Notes: generated by a model not told the origin, from the sequence alone. A DNA stretch of 64,000 nucleotides from an uncultured Flavobacteriaceae bacterium (GCA_947494715.1 CANLWG010000018.1:60014-124013); one strand, 5' to 3'; shown: positions 53,821 through 63,384, numbered from the stretch's first letter. Numbers and translations: made by a program.

Positions 53821-54441
53821 TTATCCCAATTGCAAACCTCTTCTTCGTACCCAGAAAAATGCGAATATCATATTGGGTACCCAACATAGCCAAGCAACAA
53901 TGCGATAGGCAATCGTAAAATCATGAAAAATAACGGTCAACAAGGGTAACCAAATCCGCAAGGTCACAGCTGCAAAGCAAGCCGCATAACTATATATCAT
54001 AAACCCTTGGTGCAATTGTAAATCACCTTTGCGAACGGCAAGATAAGCTCTACTGGTAAAAAAAAGCCAAAATACGCCCAAACTCATGAAGCCTAAAGTG
54101 GAGATGATTCCCCCTGTTGCGTAAAAAGCTATATAGATGGCACAAACACCGCTGATTATAGCCGAAATGATATATATCTTACCAATTGTACGGTGTCGTT
54201 TTAGGTTTGCATTTCTCAGTTTTTTGCTGAATTGTACCCACCCTACCAACAGGGCCAAGCCCCCAAATAGGATATGTCCATAGAATCCAATATTCCAAAA
54301 TATATTAGTTAAGAGGGCATCCTCTTTGGAGGCAAGTAACCCAAATTCCCTATCGATAAAAAAATATAGTAATGGGTAGAGCCCAATAATAATGGCCAAA
54401 ATGGCGAATACCGCCCATGCTACTTTATTCGTAGTATTCAT
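53821..54441 (-). CDS. DUF2306 membrane protein
   Basis: 206 residues with about six transmembrane segments. It has conserved histidines in NLKRHRTIGK and DLQLHQGFMIYSYA, and Arg-Ile-Trp near the end of the fifth helix. The DUF2306 family has no firmly assigned function. It sits inside the operon, 7 bp from the esterase-like gene upstream; it is the only polytopic membrane protein in it, so a transport role is possible but unsupported. Confidence 0.8.
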   Translation of the reverse strand: MNTTNKVAWAVFAILAIIIGLYPLLYFFIDREFGLLASKEDALLTNIFWNIGFYGHILFGGLALLVGWVQFSKKLRNANLKRHRTIGKIYIISAIISGVCAIYIAFYATGGIISTLGFMSLGVFWLFFTSRAYLAVRKGDLQLHQGFMIYSYAACFAAVTLRIWLPLLTVIFHDFTIAYRIVAWLCWVPNMIFAFFWVRRRGLQLG

Positions 54442-54448
54442 CTAAATC

Positions 54449-56185
54449 TTATTTATACCTCCAACTGGTCAAATCCGCTCCCTTGGGCGCACTTTCTGCG
54501 ATTCGTTTCATAATTTTGGGGACGTACATACTGTTATATCGCAAACGACTTATAGCATTAGGGTTATCGGGATCACCGTTCCAGCAGTGTTCCGCACGGT
54601 CCCCATACAGTACTTCACCCTCGTAGTAGGGATCGGTTGTGCTCTCCAAAAAATCCTCCATCAAGTAGACGGCATTGTTTAAATAATAGTTATCCATATC
54701 ACCACAGTAAATATGAATCTTGCCTCTTAAATCTTCTCCTAATTTGTCCCAATCCCTTTCCAGGATATAGCGCAAATCATAGTTTTCTTTCCAATGTTCC
54801 GCCACCTTATGATCTATATCACCGGTCATCTTGTCCCATAATCGTACCGGATAACCATCTTCGCCCTGGGGAGAATAGGTAGCTTCCCAAATATCCCATT
54901 GCTGACCAGAACGACTTTTATCACCCAAAACAAGCTCCAAATGATTATACTCCTTGACCGTGGTCTGGATATGTCCTAGATAATTCCTATGTCCCGGTAC
55001 TTCCAATTGCTTATGGCTACTTTCATAAAAATAGGCATTCTTATCGTTATAAATATCGGTTAAGCAATAGGCCCTAAAATCAATGGGGTCGGGACAAGCG
55101 GCAAAGCAACCATTGTATTCCATTGGATATTTTACCTGTACGGCCAAGGCTTCCCACCCTCCTGTGGAGCCGCCATACAAAAAGCGTGACCAACCTTCCC
55201 CTATGCCCCTGAACGTCTTCTCGATATGTGGAATCAACTCATAGGTGATGGCATCACCGTAAGGTCCTTGACTTTCGGAATTCACGGCATAGGAGTCATC
55301 ATAATACGGAGTAGGATGTTGGATTTCAATAATTAGAAACCTCGGAAAATCAGGTTCATTCCAGCGTTTATAAAAGTCATGGGCTTCCTGTTCCTGAACA
55401 ATATTATAGCCTTCTACATTAAATCTATCGGAATACTCCGGTTCCATATTCGGGTCGGGAGGTGTGGTTCGGAAACCTCCAAAATCGTTAGGGAAATGTC
55501 CATGGAAAATCATTAATGGATATTTGGCCTCCGAGTGCTCCTTAAACCCTTTGGGCAATAGCACATGGGCGCCCAAGTACATATCCCTCCCCCAGAATTC
55601 AGAAAGTTTTTCAGACTTTATTTTGATATGTTTTATCCACTCCGTATCCTTTGGTTCCTCAATTGGAGGAATCACCTGATCCATGACTACGTTTATGTTT
55701 TCAGCGCCCTCTTCGGTTATGGTTATTTTAAACGGGTTGCTGTACAAATTGCCCGGTGATTTGTTCCATTGTTGTCCCTCACCCTTATCCATAGGCAACT
55801 TTACCGTATGACCTGTAGATAGATTAAAGGTTTCATATATGTGCAAAAGTGCTTGAACCTTGTATTCCCCTGGAGGTACATCGGCCAAGCTGGTATACGG
55901 AAAGCCAAAAACATTTGTATCGAAAATTTGCGTTTGACCAGCTCCCATCCCTTCGACGTTCATTCCAAAAATAATCTGTGTATCAAGGCCGGTATTGATT
56001 TGAAAACGAGGTTCGTCCTTATCATTATTGGAGAGCATTAAAAGAAGCCTTCCATCCAATTCCTCTTTATTCACGGTCTCAGAAAAAGATACGTTTATAG
56101 TCATTTGTGATTTTTTTTCTACTTCCGATCGACAACCCGTTAAAATAAGAAGTAACGTTATGAAAAAAAAGAGGTGCTTTTGCAT
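54449..56185 (-). CDS. Lipoprotein alpha/beta hydrolase-fold protein (578 aa)
   Basis: 578 residues with lipobox LTGC (Cys18). An N-terminal beta-rich region of about 190 residues precedes a hydrolase domain: YPLMIFHGHFP, the nucleophile LYGGSTGGWEALA and a late GDRAEHCWNGDPDNP that may provide His. Family members act as esterases or peptidases; no substrate is known. Part of the exported-hydrolase operon. Confidence 0.82.
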   Translation of the reverse strand: MQKHLFFFITLLLILTGCRSEVEKKSQMTINVSFSETVNKEELDGRLLLMLSNNDKDEPRFQINTGLDTQIIFGMNVEGMGAGQTQIFDTNVFGFPYTSLADVPPGEYKVQALLHIYETFNLSTGHTVKLPMDKGEGQQWNKSPGNLYSNPFKITITEEGAENINVVMDQVIPPIEEPKDTEWIKHIKIKSEKLSEFWGRDMYLGAHVLLPKGFKEHSEAKYPLMIFHGHFPNDFGGFRTTPPDPNMEPEYSDRFNVEGYNIVQEQEAHDFYKRWNEPDFPRFLIIEIQHPTPYYDDSYAVNSESQGPYGDAITYELIPHIEKTFRGIGEGWSRFLYGGSTGGWEALAVQVKYPMEYNGCFAACPDPIDFRAYCLTDIYNDKNAYFYESSHKQLEVPGHRNYLGHIQTTVKEYNHLELVLGDKSRSGQQWDIWEATYSPQGEDGYPVRLWDKMTGDIDHKVAEHWKENYDLRYILERDWDKLGEDLRGKIHIYCGDMDNYYLNNAVYLMEDFLESTTDPYYEGEVLYGDRAEHCWNGDPDNPNAISRLRYNSMYVPKIMKRIAESAPKGADLTSWRYK

Positions 56186-56222
56186 AAACTCGAATTTAGT
56201 TGGTTTTTAAGCATTATGTGAA

Positions 56223-57701
56223 TCAATGTCCTACTTTCAGAATTATTCTCTTGTAGCCTGCTAATGGAATGCTACCATCATCGACCACTCTTAAAATAAT
56301 ATGAATGGATGAACTTTTGGCCATCTTTGGAACATTGACCCTAATTTTCGAATTGTTCCTATTATCAATAATAGTGTCGTCCACCTCTAAAAAAGTTCCT
56401 GCCTCTGGATAAACCAACCAACTAAGGCTAAGGCCATCCCCATCTGGGTCGGTGGATTTTGATGCATCCAAGGTCACACTGCTACCCGCTTCTACTGGAA
56501 TTTCCACATATGCGTCATCCGAATAATTGGAGATTACCGGAATTGGAGCATGGTTTACCTTGGATTGATTCTCGGAACCCCATTGCACCCTAGCGGCAAA
56601 ATCATTCTGAAAATCGGGCCGCCATCTAAATACCGTTGCCATGGATGATGTCATCCAAACCCCTTTATTCTTATCAAAATATTTATCCTGCACATCCCTA
56701 AAAAAATTAGGGCGTTCCTGTTCAAAACGACCGCCCCATCCTCCCCAATTGGGATGATCCGGAAAGTTCAGTCCATTGGAAAGAAAATACAGCCAAGAGG
56801 GAGAATCTCCTTCTTTTAGTGCCATATACGGATTGCGTCCCTCACCTCCGGTATATGCCTCATCGGGATATTCGCTGGCCAAGGGATTTTTTCCTATAAT
56901 ATTTTCGTTAAGCCATCCCCGCGATGTCAAAGAGATATCTCCTCCAAGAAACATTCCTCTATAGGAAGACGCCCATTTATCCCCGGATTGGTCAAGTGCC
57001 AATATCAACCAAAGCTTTGGAAATTCTTGAATAATCCAGTCATTGGATGAATCTTGCTTCCCGATAAAATAGACCCTTAGTTTTTTAACGAATGCTGCCA
57101 ATTCTTCCCTTGAACCCGCTTCCTTTACTTTCCACAGCGCTTGGGCCAAATCACAAGCTCCGCCCCATACGGCAATATTCACAGGTTCAGTTGATTGTTT
57201 GACCGATTCAATAATCCAATCGGAGCCTTCCGTATCATGTCCTGGGCCTACATAATTTCTGACAGGTACTTTTACGCCATTTTTGTTGCTCCCTTTTTTT
57301 ACAAGGGAATGAAGATAATCCGCGGTAGGATAATTAGGGGAATGCGATTTTAACCTGTCCTGTATTAATCCGTATTTTGAGATGAGATTATGTAGTATAT
57401 CATCCCTGATCAATGGCGGTTCATGGTCGTAGTTTGAATCGGCATTGGCAATGAATCCCCTAAAATCAAACTCATTAGAATAATGCAAAAGCCGTACAAA
57501 AGATTGCTGATCGTCCGGATCCTGACCAATATCCGTAGTTACGATCAATTTGGGTCGTTGCGTATACCCTTGAAGTACTGAAAAAAAAATGATACTAATC
57601 GTTAACCAAAAAACACTTTTACACAGCCCTGAAAATCCAGGTCTTACCACATTTTTTGCCTCAACCTTCCCATTTGTAGCGTTCAATCCCGATTTTATCA
57701 T
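56223..57701 (-). CDS. Exported DUF1593 nucleoside-hydrolase-like protein with C-terminal Ig-like domain, copy 2
   Basis: 492 residues, first gene of the operon. It has a long N-region signal (hydrophobic VFWLTISIIFFSVLQGYTQ), then DUF1593 with TTDIGQDPDDQQSFVRLL (about 55-72), and from about residue 390 a beta-sandwich-like domain (VEAGSSVTLDASKSTDPDGD, a PKD/Ig-type signature). A strong promoter candidate lies upstream (57758-57789). Nucleoside-hydrolase-like proteins cleave N-glycosidic bonds; this exported, domain-extended form may act on a polymeric or glycan-bound substrate. Confidence 0.85.
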   Translation of the reverse strand: MIKSGLNATNGKVEAKNVVRPGFSGLCKSVFWLTISIIFFSVLQGYTQRPKLIVTTDIGQDPDDQQSFVRLLHYSNEFDFRGFIANADSNYDHEPPLIRDDILHNLISKYGLIQDRLKSHSPNYPTADYLHSLVKKGSNKNGVKVPVRNYVGPGHDTEGSDWIIESVKQSTEPVNIAVWGGACDLAQALWKVKEAGSREELAAFVKKLRVYFIGKQDSSNDWIIQEFPKLWLILALDQSGDKWASSYRGMFLGGDISLTSRGWLNENIIGKNPLASEYPDEAYTGGEGRNPYMALKEGDSPSWLYFLSNGLNFPDHPNWGGWGGRFEQERPNFFRDVQDKYFDKNKGVWMTSSMATVFRWRPDFQNDFAARVQWGSENQSKVNHAPIPVISNYSDDAYVEIPVEAGSSVTLDASKSTDPDGDGLSLSWLVYPEAGTFLEVDDTIIDNRNNSKIRVNVPKMAKSSSIHIILRVVDDGSIPLAGYKRIILKVGH

Positions 57702-57757
57702 AGTATCCTTTGGAGAATATCAAATTCTTTGGCTAAAAACTTAGTATTCAATTCCCA

Positions 57758-57789
57758 CAAAAGGTACTGATTTCCCATTAACCGTCAAA
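57758..57789 (-). promoter_or_regulatory. Promoter of the exported-hydrolase operon
   Basis: On the minus strand TTTG (57786-57789), 19 bp, then TACCTTTTG (57758-57766), close to the Bacteroidota -33/-7 consensus. It would give a 5' leader of about 50 bases before the start at 57701. Confidence 0.55.
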
Positions 57790-57859
57790 TACCAAACACC
57801 GAATTTCACCGTTATTAAATTACGGTAGCTCGATGAAGACACCTACTAAATTATCAGCT

Positions 57860-58006
57860 ATGAGGAAACTAATTTATGTTGGGCTTATTTTGGCTATGAT
57901 TATGGGTATAGGAAGTTGCAGCTATGATGACAGCAACGATTTGGATGTACTGACTCCCAACGACAGCACGCAAACTGCGATTGAAGAAAACCTTAATCTT
58001 TTATAG
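57860..58006 (+). CDS. Small lipoprotein (48 aa)
   Basis: The frame from ATG 57860 gives MRKLIYVGLILAMIMGIGSC and a polar tail (SYDDSNDLDVLTPND). Cys20 follows a good lipobox. A longer ATG (57833, 57 residues) is possible but puts the signal too far in. It is convergent with folD, 55 bp from its end. It is one of the very small Bacteroidota lipoproteins of unknown role. The 360-bp gap between the DUF1593 gene and folD contains only this gene and the operon promoter. Confidence 0.6.
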   Translation: MRKLIYVGLILAMIMGIGSCSYDDSNDLDVLTPNDSTQTAIEENLNLL

Positions 58007-58061
58007 TAAAATAGGAATTGTCCTGTTTTAATTTGGCCTTGTTGATACTCGTAAAAGTTGG

Positions 58062-58946
58062 TTACATTTTACTTCTATGCCTTTTTCGGGCAAGTAGCGT
58101 ATTCTTTAGCAACATGGCAATGGTCATAGGGCCTACCCCGCCTGGAACAGGTGTTATAAAGGATGCTTTTTTAGATACATTTTCAAAATCGACATCACCG
58201 GTAATATAATAGCCACGCTCCCGAGTTTCATCCGGTACCCTAGTAATGCCCACATCAATGACTACCGCTCCTTCCTTTACCATATCCGCCTTTAAGAAAT
58301 GGGGCACGCCCAAGGCCGAAACAATAATATCCGCCTGCAGTGTCAATGCCTTGATATCCTTGGTACGGCTATGCGCCAAGGTAACGGTGCAATTTGCCGC
58401 TTTTCCTTTTTGACTCATCAGTATGCTTATGGGCCTGCCCACAATATGGCTTCGACCAATTACCACGGCATGTTTACCTTCGGTATCCACTTTGTAACGC
58501 CTCAACAATTCCATTATGCCAAAAGGTGTGGCCGAAATAAAAGTTTCCATATCCAAGGCCATTTTACCAAAGTTGGTAGGGTGAAAACCATCCACATCCT
58601 TATCAGGATGTACTGCCATTAGTACCTTTTCCTCATCAATGTGTTTGGGTAGAGGCAGTTGTACGATGTAGCCGTCTATGGCATTATCCTTATTCAACTG
58701 ATGTACTTTTTGGAGTAATTCCTCCTCGGAGGTTTCTTCAGGCAAATGGATGAGGGTAGATTCAAAACCGATTTTCTTACAAGACCTTACCTTACTTCCA
58801 ACATAGGTTAGGCTAGCACCATCATTCCCTACAAGTACCGCGGCCAAATGTGGTACTTTTTCACCACGTTCCTTTATCTGGGCAACCTCATGGGCTATTT
58901 CTTCCTTTATTTTGTTGGAAATTGTTTTTCCGTCTAATAATTTCAT
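58062..58946 (-). CDS. folD: Bifunctional methylenetetrahydrofolate dehydrogenase/cyclohydrolase FolD
   Basis: 294 residues. The catalytic helix [15 protein letters not shown] contains the conserved Lys; [14 protein letters not shown] and [16 protein letters not shown] are the FolD signatures, and [17 protein letters not shown] binds NADP. It interconverts 5,10-methylene- and 10-formyl-tetrahydrofolate. Its end lies close to the convergent small lipoprotein. Confidence 0.96.
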   Translation of the reverse strand: MKLLDGKTISNKIKEEIAHEVAQIKERGEKVPHLAAVLVGNDGASLTYVGSKVRSCKKIGFESTLIHLPEETSEEELLQKVHQLNKDNAIDGYIVQLPLPKHIDEEKVLMAVHPDKDVDGFHPTNFGKMALDMETFISATPFGIMELLRRYKVDTEGKHAVVIGRSHIVGRPISILMSQKGKAANCTVTLAHSRTKDIKALTLQADIIVSALGVPHFLKADMVKEGAVVIDVGITRVPDETRERGYYITGDVDFENVSKKASFITPVPGGVGPMTIAMLLKNTLLARKRHRSKM

Positions 58947-58982
58947 TATTGGTTCAAAGTTTAAGGTTTAAAGTTCAAGGAG

Positions 58983-59375
58983 TTATCGGTTAAATTTGGA
59001 ACCTTTAAATTCCGACTTGATAAGATAGTTCATGAAAGAACTTATTTTTTTACTTTCCAGAAGTACTTTTTGGATTTGAATGTCAAAAATTTCTTGATCA
59101 ATATGTTTTCTATCCAAAGCTCTATAATGCTGTGATCGTAATTCGCCACATGAAGCTTTTGCAATACTTAAAAATTGAATAAATTCTTTATTTCCATTTC
59201 TTTCAAAGCCTTCAGCAATATTATCCATTACAGAACCTGAACATCTATCCATTTGGTCGCGAAGTGCATAATTCTTTCCCAAACTTGTAGTTTCAGTGAA
59301 ATGATGAATATCATTACATATTTCCCGTGCCAATTGCCAAATTTCCAAATCCTCGTACCGTTCAACTTTTCCCAT
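58983..59375 (-). CDS. Four-helix-bundle protein (S23/IVP-type)
   Basis: 130 residues from ATG 59375 (MGKVERYEDLEIWQLAREI). The S23-like pattern is RDQMDRCSGSVMDNIAEGFE and ELRSQHYRALDR. Function is unknown; related sequences occur within rRNA intervening sequences and in diversity-generating elements. Simple repeats of TTCAAGG/CCTTGAA type lie on both sides of the gene (58956-58981 and 59413-59427), which suggests that it moves as a unit. Confidence 0.85.
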   Translation of the reverse strand: MGKVERYEDLEIWQLAREICNDIHHFTETTSLGKNYALRDQMDRCSGSVMDNIAEGFERNGNKEFIQFLSIAKASCGELRSQHYRALDRKHIDQEIFDIQIQKVLLESKKISSFMNYLIKSEFKGSKFNR

Positions 59376-59436
59376 TATGATAAAATCTAAACTATTCAAT
59401 CTTTCTTTGGACCTTGAACCTTGAATACAAAAAATG

Positions 59437-60765
59437 CTATTTCATTTTTTGCATCATCTGCATCATCTTCTTGCCACCACCGCCTTGCATCATTTTCATC
59501 ATTTTGCCCATTTGATCAAATTGTTTAAGCAATTGATTTACATCCTGAATGGTTCGGCCACTACCTAGGGCTATCCGCTTTTTACGACTGGCGTTCAGTT
59601 TGGAGGGGTTTGAACGTTCGTCCGGGGTCATAGAATGGATAATGGCCTCAATATGTTTAAAAGCATCATCATCTATATCCATACCTTTAAGCGCCTTGCC
59701 AGCACCGGGAATCATACCCATAAGGTCTTTGATGTTCCCCATTTTCTTTATCTGCTGAATCTGGCTCAGGAAATCATCGAACCCGAACCGATTCTTGGCA
59801 ATCTTTTTCTGGATTTTCCTTGCCTCTTCCTCATCAAATTGTTCCTGGGCCCGTTCAACCAATGAAATTACATCGCCCATGCCCAAAATACGGTCGGCCA
59901 TACGTGACGGATGGAAAACATCTATAGCTTCCATCTTTTCACCGGTACCAATAAACTTGATAGGCTTATCCACAACGGATTTTATGGATATGGCCGCACC
60001 TCCTCGGGTATCCCCATCCAGCTTGGTAAGGATTACTCCGTCAAAATTTAGGACATCATTAAAGGCCTTGGCCGTGTTTACGGCATCCTGACCGGTCATG
60101 GCATCTACCACAAAAAGGGTCTCCTGTGGTTGTATGGCAGCGTGGATATTTGAGATTTCGGTCATCATTTTCTCATCCACGGCCAAACGACCCGCGGTAT
60201 CTATGATAACTACATTATGTCCATTGGCTTTTGCTTGGGCAATACCTGCTTTGGCAATGGCCACCGGATCGTTGTTCTCCCGATCGGAATACACCTCAAC
60301 TCCTATCTGGTCCCCGACTATATGCAATTGATCTATGGCCGCAGGACGGTATACGTCACAAGCTACCAATAAAGGTTTCTTTGATTTTTTATTCTTGAGA
60401 AAATTGGCCAATTTTCCTGAAAACGTAGTTTTACCCGAACCTTGAAGACCGGACATTAGGATTACGGATGGGTTTCCCGAAAGGTCGATGCCCTCGGTTT
60501 CGCCACCCATAAGTTCCGTAAGTTCGTCCTTTACGATCTTCACCATCAACTGGCCAGGCTGTAGGGTAGTCAATACATTCTGGCCCAAGGCCTTCTCCTT
60601 TACCCTATTCGTAAATTCCTTGGCTATCCTAAAATTGACATCGGCATCCAACAAGGCCCTACGAACCTCTTTGGTAGTCTCCGCAACATTGATTTCTGTT
60701 ATCTGTCCATGTCCCTTGAGAACATGAAGGGCCTTATCCAGCTTTTCACTTAAGTTATCGAACAT
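59437..60765 (-). CDS. ffh: Signal recognition particle protein Ffh
   Basis: 442 residues from ATG 60765 (MFDNLSEKLDKAL); the longer frame to 60870 has no support. The GTPase NG domain carries GLQGSGKTT, then VACDVYRPAAIDQL, DTAGR and TKLDGD. The C-terminal M domain is Met-rich (QMGKMMKMMQGGGGKKMMQM). It binds signal sequences of nascent membrane proteins and delivers them to the Sec channel. The 4.5S RNA gene was not found in the window. A TAAATTTG -7 element lies 27 bp upstream. Confidence 0.97.
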   Translation of the reverse strand: MFDNLSEKLDKALHVLKGHGQITEINVAETTKEVRRALLDADVNFRIAKEFTNRVKEKALGQNVLTTLQPGQLMVKIVKDELTELMGGETEGIDLSGNPSVILMSGLQGSGKTTFSGKLANFLKNKKSKKPLLVACDVYRPAAIDQLHIVGDQIGVEVYSDRENNDPVAIAKAGIAQAKANGHNVVIIDTAGRLAVDEKMMTEISNIHAAIQPQETLFVVDAMTGQDAVNTAKAFNDVLNFDGVILTKLDGDTRGGAAISIKSVVDKPIKFIGTGEKMEAIDVFHPSRMADRILGMGDVISLVERAQEQFDEEEARKIQKKIAKNRFGFDDFLSQIQQIKKMGNIKDLMGMIPGAGKALKGMDIDDDAFKHIEAIIHSMTPDERSNPSKLNASRKKRIALGSGRTIQDVNQLLKQFDQMGKMMKMMQGGGGKKMMQMMQKMK

Positions 60766-60791
60766 CGTCTTACATCCTTTTTGAAGAAAAG

Positions 60792-60799
60792 CAAATTTA
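60792..60799 (-). promoter_or_regulatory. -7 promoter element of ffh
   Basis: Minus-strand TAAATTTG matches TAnnTTTG perfectly, 27 bp before the ATG at 60765; no convincing -33 element. Confidence 0.4.
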
Positions 60800-60945
60800 A
60801 GAATTACCAAGGGAAAGATGGGGCGTTGAAGGGAAAAATGTAGCGAATAGCACAATCCCAACGAAGGCACGGATACAAACCTGGGACTCTACAAATAGCA
60901 ATGCTCCTATGAATCTAAGACTCCCAGGGCAATATTCGAATTACA

Positions 60946-60984
60946 AAACAAAAAAGCACCCATCTTTCGGTGGATGCTCTTTTT
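60946..60984 (-). terminator. Intrinsic terminator downstream of the 153-aa lipoprotein
   Basis: Arms AGCATCCACC and GATGGGTGCT (minus strand; 60969-60978 and 60955-60964) form a 10-bp stem with G-U pairs, followed by TTTTTTG. A run of T lies on the other side too, so it could work in both directions. Confidence 0.7.
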
Positions 60985-61008
60985 TGGGATATGGGGCAAA
61001 AAAGGCTG

Positions 61009-61470
61009 CTAAATCTTTTCAAAAGTGAGGTAATCTGTGCTTCCATCACCTCCGCTAACGTCCCATAGTTCTATTTTGGAGTTGGCATATTTTAGGATAT
61101 CCCAGTCATCCGCCAATTCCTCAAAAATATCAGGAGAAGCAAAGAAAATATTGAAGTCTACATCACTTTTACTATCATCGTCATCGCTATTTTCCGATTC
61201 GGTTATGGACCAAGCACCGGAGAGTGAGGTACTCCCGTTGGTGACCGCCAAAGTTCCATCCGTATTGAAAGTAAAAACATATCCATCGTAGTCACTTGTC
61301 TCCTCAACATCGGAATCCTCATAGTAGGTTATTTCCCATTCACCATTGGTGACCATGGCTTTTACTTCTTCCACATCGACCATCATAATTTCATTGTCTT
61401 CATTGTTCTCATCGGTACTACAGGAGACAAATACAAAACTTACGAGCAGTAGATTAAAAAATCTTTTCAT
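61009..61470 (-). CDS. Lipocalin-like lipoprotein (153 aa)
   Basis: 153 residues with lipobox FVSC (Cys17) and one lipocalin-like beta domain: GEWEITYYEDSDVEETSDYD, YVFTFNTDGTLAVTNGSTSL and ELWDVSGGDGSTDYLTFEKI. The same three landmarks occur in the last domain of the 589-residue neighbour, so it is a one-domain paralog. A negative stretch (DDDDSKSDVD) sits in a loop. Ligand unknown. Confidence 0.8.
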   Translation of the reverse strand: MKRFFNLLLVSFVFVSCSTDENNEDNEIMMVDVEEVKAMVTNGEWEITYYEDSDVEETSDYDGYVFTFNTDGTLAVTNGSTSLSGAWSITESENSDDDDSKSDVDFNIFFASPDIFEELADDWDILKYANSKIELWDVSGGDGSTDYLTFEKI

Positions 61471-61484
61471 GGGTTTACGTTTTA

Positions 61485-61524
61485 GGGGTAAAAGGGAATC
61501 CCCAATGCGAACGCATCGGGGATC
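61485..61524 (-). terminator. Strong hairpin between the two lipocalin-like genes
   Basis: On the minus strand arms ATCCCCGATGCG and CGCATTGGGGAT form a 12-bp stem (one G-U pair) with a 2-nt loop, followed by TCCCTTTTACC. The run of T is short, so it may be a terminator, an attenuator or an mRNA end stabiliser. Confidence 0.55.
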
Positions 61525-61533
61525 CTTAAATAT

Positions 61534-63303
61534 TTACTGCTTCTTTTCAAAGACCAAAGTGGTAATACTTTCGTCGTCTCCGCTAATATCTTTCAATTCG
61601 ATACGATTACCGTCCTCAGAGATAGATACGAATTCCCAATCTTCCGTTAATTCCCCAAGTGGGTCAGTATCTCCCAAGTTAAGATATACCTTTAACTTAC
61701 CATCACTGTTTCTTATAACCCTCCACAATCCTGGCAGAGTAGGTCCGGTATCACCGGTTGTAACGGCTATCATATGCTCTGCTTGAAACGTAAAGGTATA
61801 CGCGGCATAGTTATCGGTTTCATCCATATCCCCTTCGGAATACTGGGCCACCATCCATTCACCGCCCATCATAACATTTCTAATTTCAGGAACATCACCA
61901 TCATCAGAGTTGTCATTACATACGCGTTGCAATATCAATTCATAATCGGTTTCAGGAATCTCAAACTTTAACCTGTCGTTCTTAAGATCAGCTATTGGCC
62001 ACTCAAAACTTACACCGGGCTCCTGACCAATATTGATTGCCATCACCAATCTTTCCTGTGCGTTCATTGTAATCTCCCAGGTACCTTCGGAAACCATATC
62101 GCCATTGGTCAAAGTTACCACACCTTCTGGCATGAATTGGAACTCATAACCTAACAGTCTTCTAATTTCCTCATTATCGACCACTACTTTTTTAATGATC
62201 CAGCTACATTCCTTTAGTATTTCACGAAGACCATCAGGATTAGTATCATCTTCACATAGCTGTTGCATAATAATCCTGTTCCCTTCACCAGCATATAGTT
62301 TTATCTTATGCTCTTCAATTTCATAGACCAACCATTCCAAGCTGAAGTCTACAAGAACATCAAACTCCAATTTTAAAAGGGCTCCTTCATCACTTGCACG
62401 GGTACTCCAGGTTCCCACCAAGTTATTACCTTCCCTATCCTTAACGGTTACGGTACCATCTTCCTTAAAATTCATAAGGTATTCAAAGTACTGATCAGTT
62501 TGGTTTACACCATCCCTTTTTACTTCTTTAACCAACCAAGGACATTCAGTTAAACAGAAATCCAATCGTTCCTCATCAAAATCATCATCGTTGTAGTCAT
62601 TATCATCATCTTCGTCACATGCCTCTTTGGCATTTTCGATGGCATTGGCCAATTCTCCATTGGAGTCAACGACTATCTCCGTACCATCATACAATTTTAA
62701 GGTCACGGGAAACTCAATACTGATAAGGTCTTCTTCGTCCAATCCGGCAAAGAAACGTCTCATTTCCATGTCACTATCAACAGTAACATTTCCGGTTTGT
62801 TGTTTGTTGATGTCAAAAGTGAACAATGTAATAGGGTATACAAAATCAATACATTCTATATCATCGTCATCCCCGCCTTCAATACATTTCTCCGCCCATT
62901 CACGAAGATCTTCGGCGCCATTAATGGTAATCTCAGTGTAATCTCCCAAGGTAATGGTGATGGGGAAAAAAATTTCCAAAATATCTTCATCATCTTCCAA
63001 GGCATCAAAAATTTCCTCTATCAACTCAAGATCCTTTACTGCATTGATGGTCAATTCCAATCCATTTACCTCAACGGTATATGGAAAACGAATATTAAAA
63101 CAGCTGGAACCATCCACTATATTATCAAAAGATCCATCATTGGAAACGGTCTTTTCTACCAATTGGGCCGTAGATGAGCTGGCCATAATGGTTTCTTGTT
63201 CATTTTCTCCCGGAAGTTCCTCATATTCCGTTTGACAGGAAGAAAAAGCAAGCGCAATCATTAGTAGGCTTGTGTACAGTGCGTAATTCAAAAACTTTCT
63301 CAT
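61534..63303 (-). CDS. Multi-domain repeat lipoprotein (589 aa)
   Basis: 589 residues with lipobox FSSC (Cys23). Residues 70-235 hold four similar beta units, each with a FP(I/V/Y)T core (RFPYTVEVNGLELTINAVKD, FFPITITLGDYTEITINGAE, VYPITLFTFD, EFPVTLKLYDGTEIVVDSNG). Residues 250-589 hold three lipocalin-like domains, beginning at LTECPWLVKEVKRDG, LKECSWIIKKVVVDN and MGGEWMVAQYSEGD; the first two end with IIMQQLC and LILQRVC. A cell-surface binding role is likely. It is divergent from an ECF sigma factor across 105 bp and precedes its one-domain paralog on the same strand. Confidence 0.85.
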   Translation of the reverse strand: MRKFLNYALYTSLLMIALAFSSCQTEYEELPGENEQETIMASSSTAQLVEKTVSNDGSFDNIVDGSSCFNIRFPYTVEVNGLELTINAVKDLELIEEIFDALEDDEDILEIFFPITITLGDYTEITINGAEDLREWAEKCIEGGDDDDIECIDFVYPITLFTFDINKQQTGNVTVDSDMEMRRFFAGLDEEDLISIEFPVTLKLYDGTEIVVDSNGELANAIENAKEACDEDDDNDYNDDDFDEERLDFCLTECPWLVKEVKRDGVNQTDQYFEYLMNFKEDGTVTVKDREGNNLVGTWSTRASDEGALLKLEFDVLVDFSLEWLVYEIEEHKIKLYAGEGNRIIMQQLCEDDTNPDGLREILKECSWIIKKVVVDNEEIRRLLGYEFQFMPEGVVTLTNGDMVSEGTWEITMNAQERLVMAINIGQEPGVSFEWPIADLKNDRLKFEIPETDYELILQRVCNDNSDDGDVPEIRNVMMGGEWMVAQYSEGDMDETDNYAAYTFTFQAEHMIAVTTGDTGPTLPGLWRVIRNSDGKLKVYLNLGDTDPLGELTEDWEFVSISEDGNRIELKDISGDDESITTLVFEKKQ

Positions 63304-63384
63304 AACGATTTGGATTTATTTGTTCGTTCGTCATTAAAACAACCCATTTGAAAAATACCCTACTTTATTTTCGAATTTTTCAAA

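Noticed and set aside
60766..61008. Possible RNA gene (for instance 4.5S RNA) beside ffh
   Set aside because: The only clear structure is the terminator of the lipoprotein gene; no conserved SRP RNA loop was seen.
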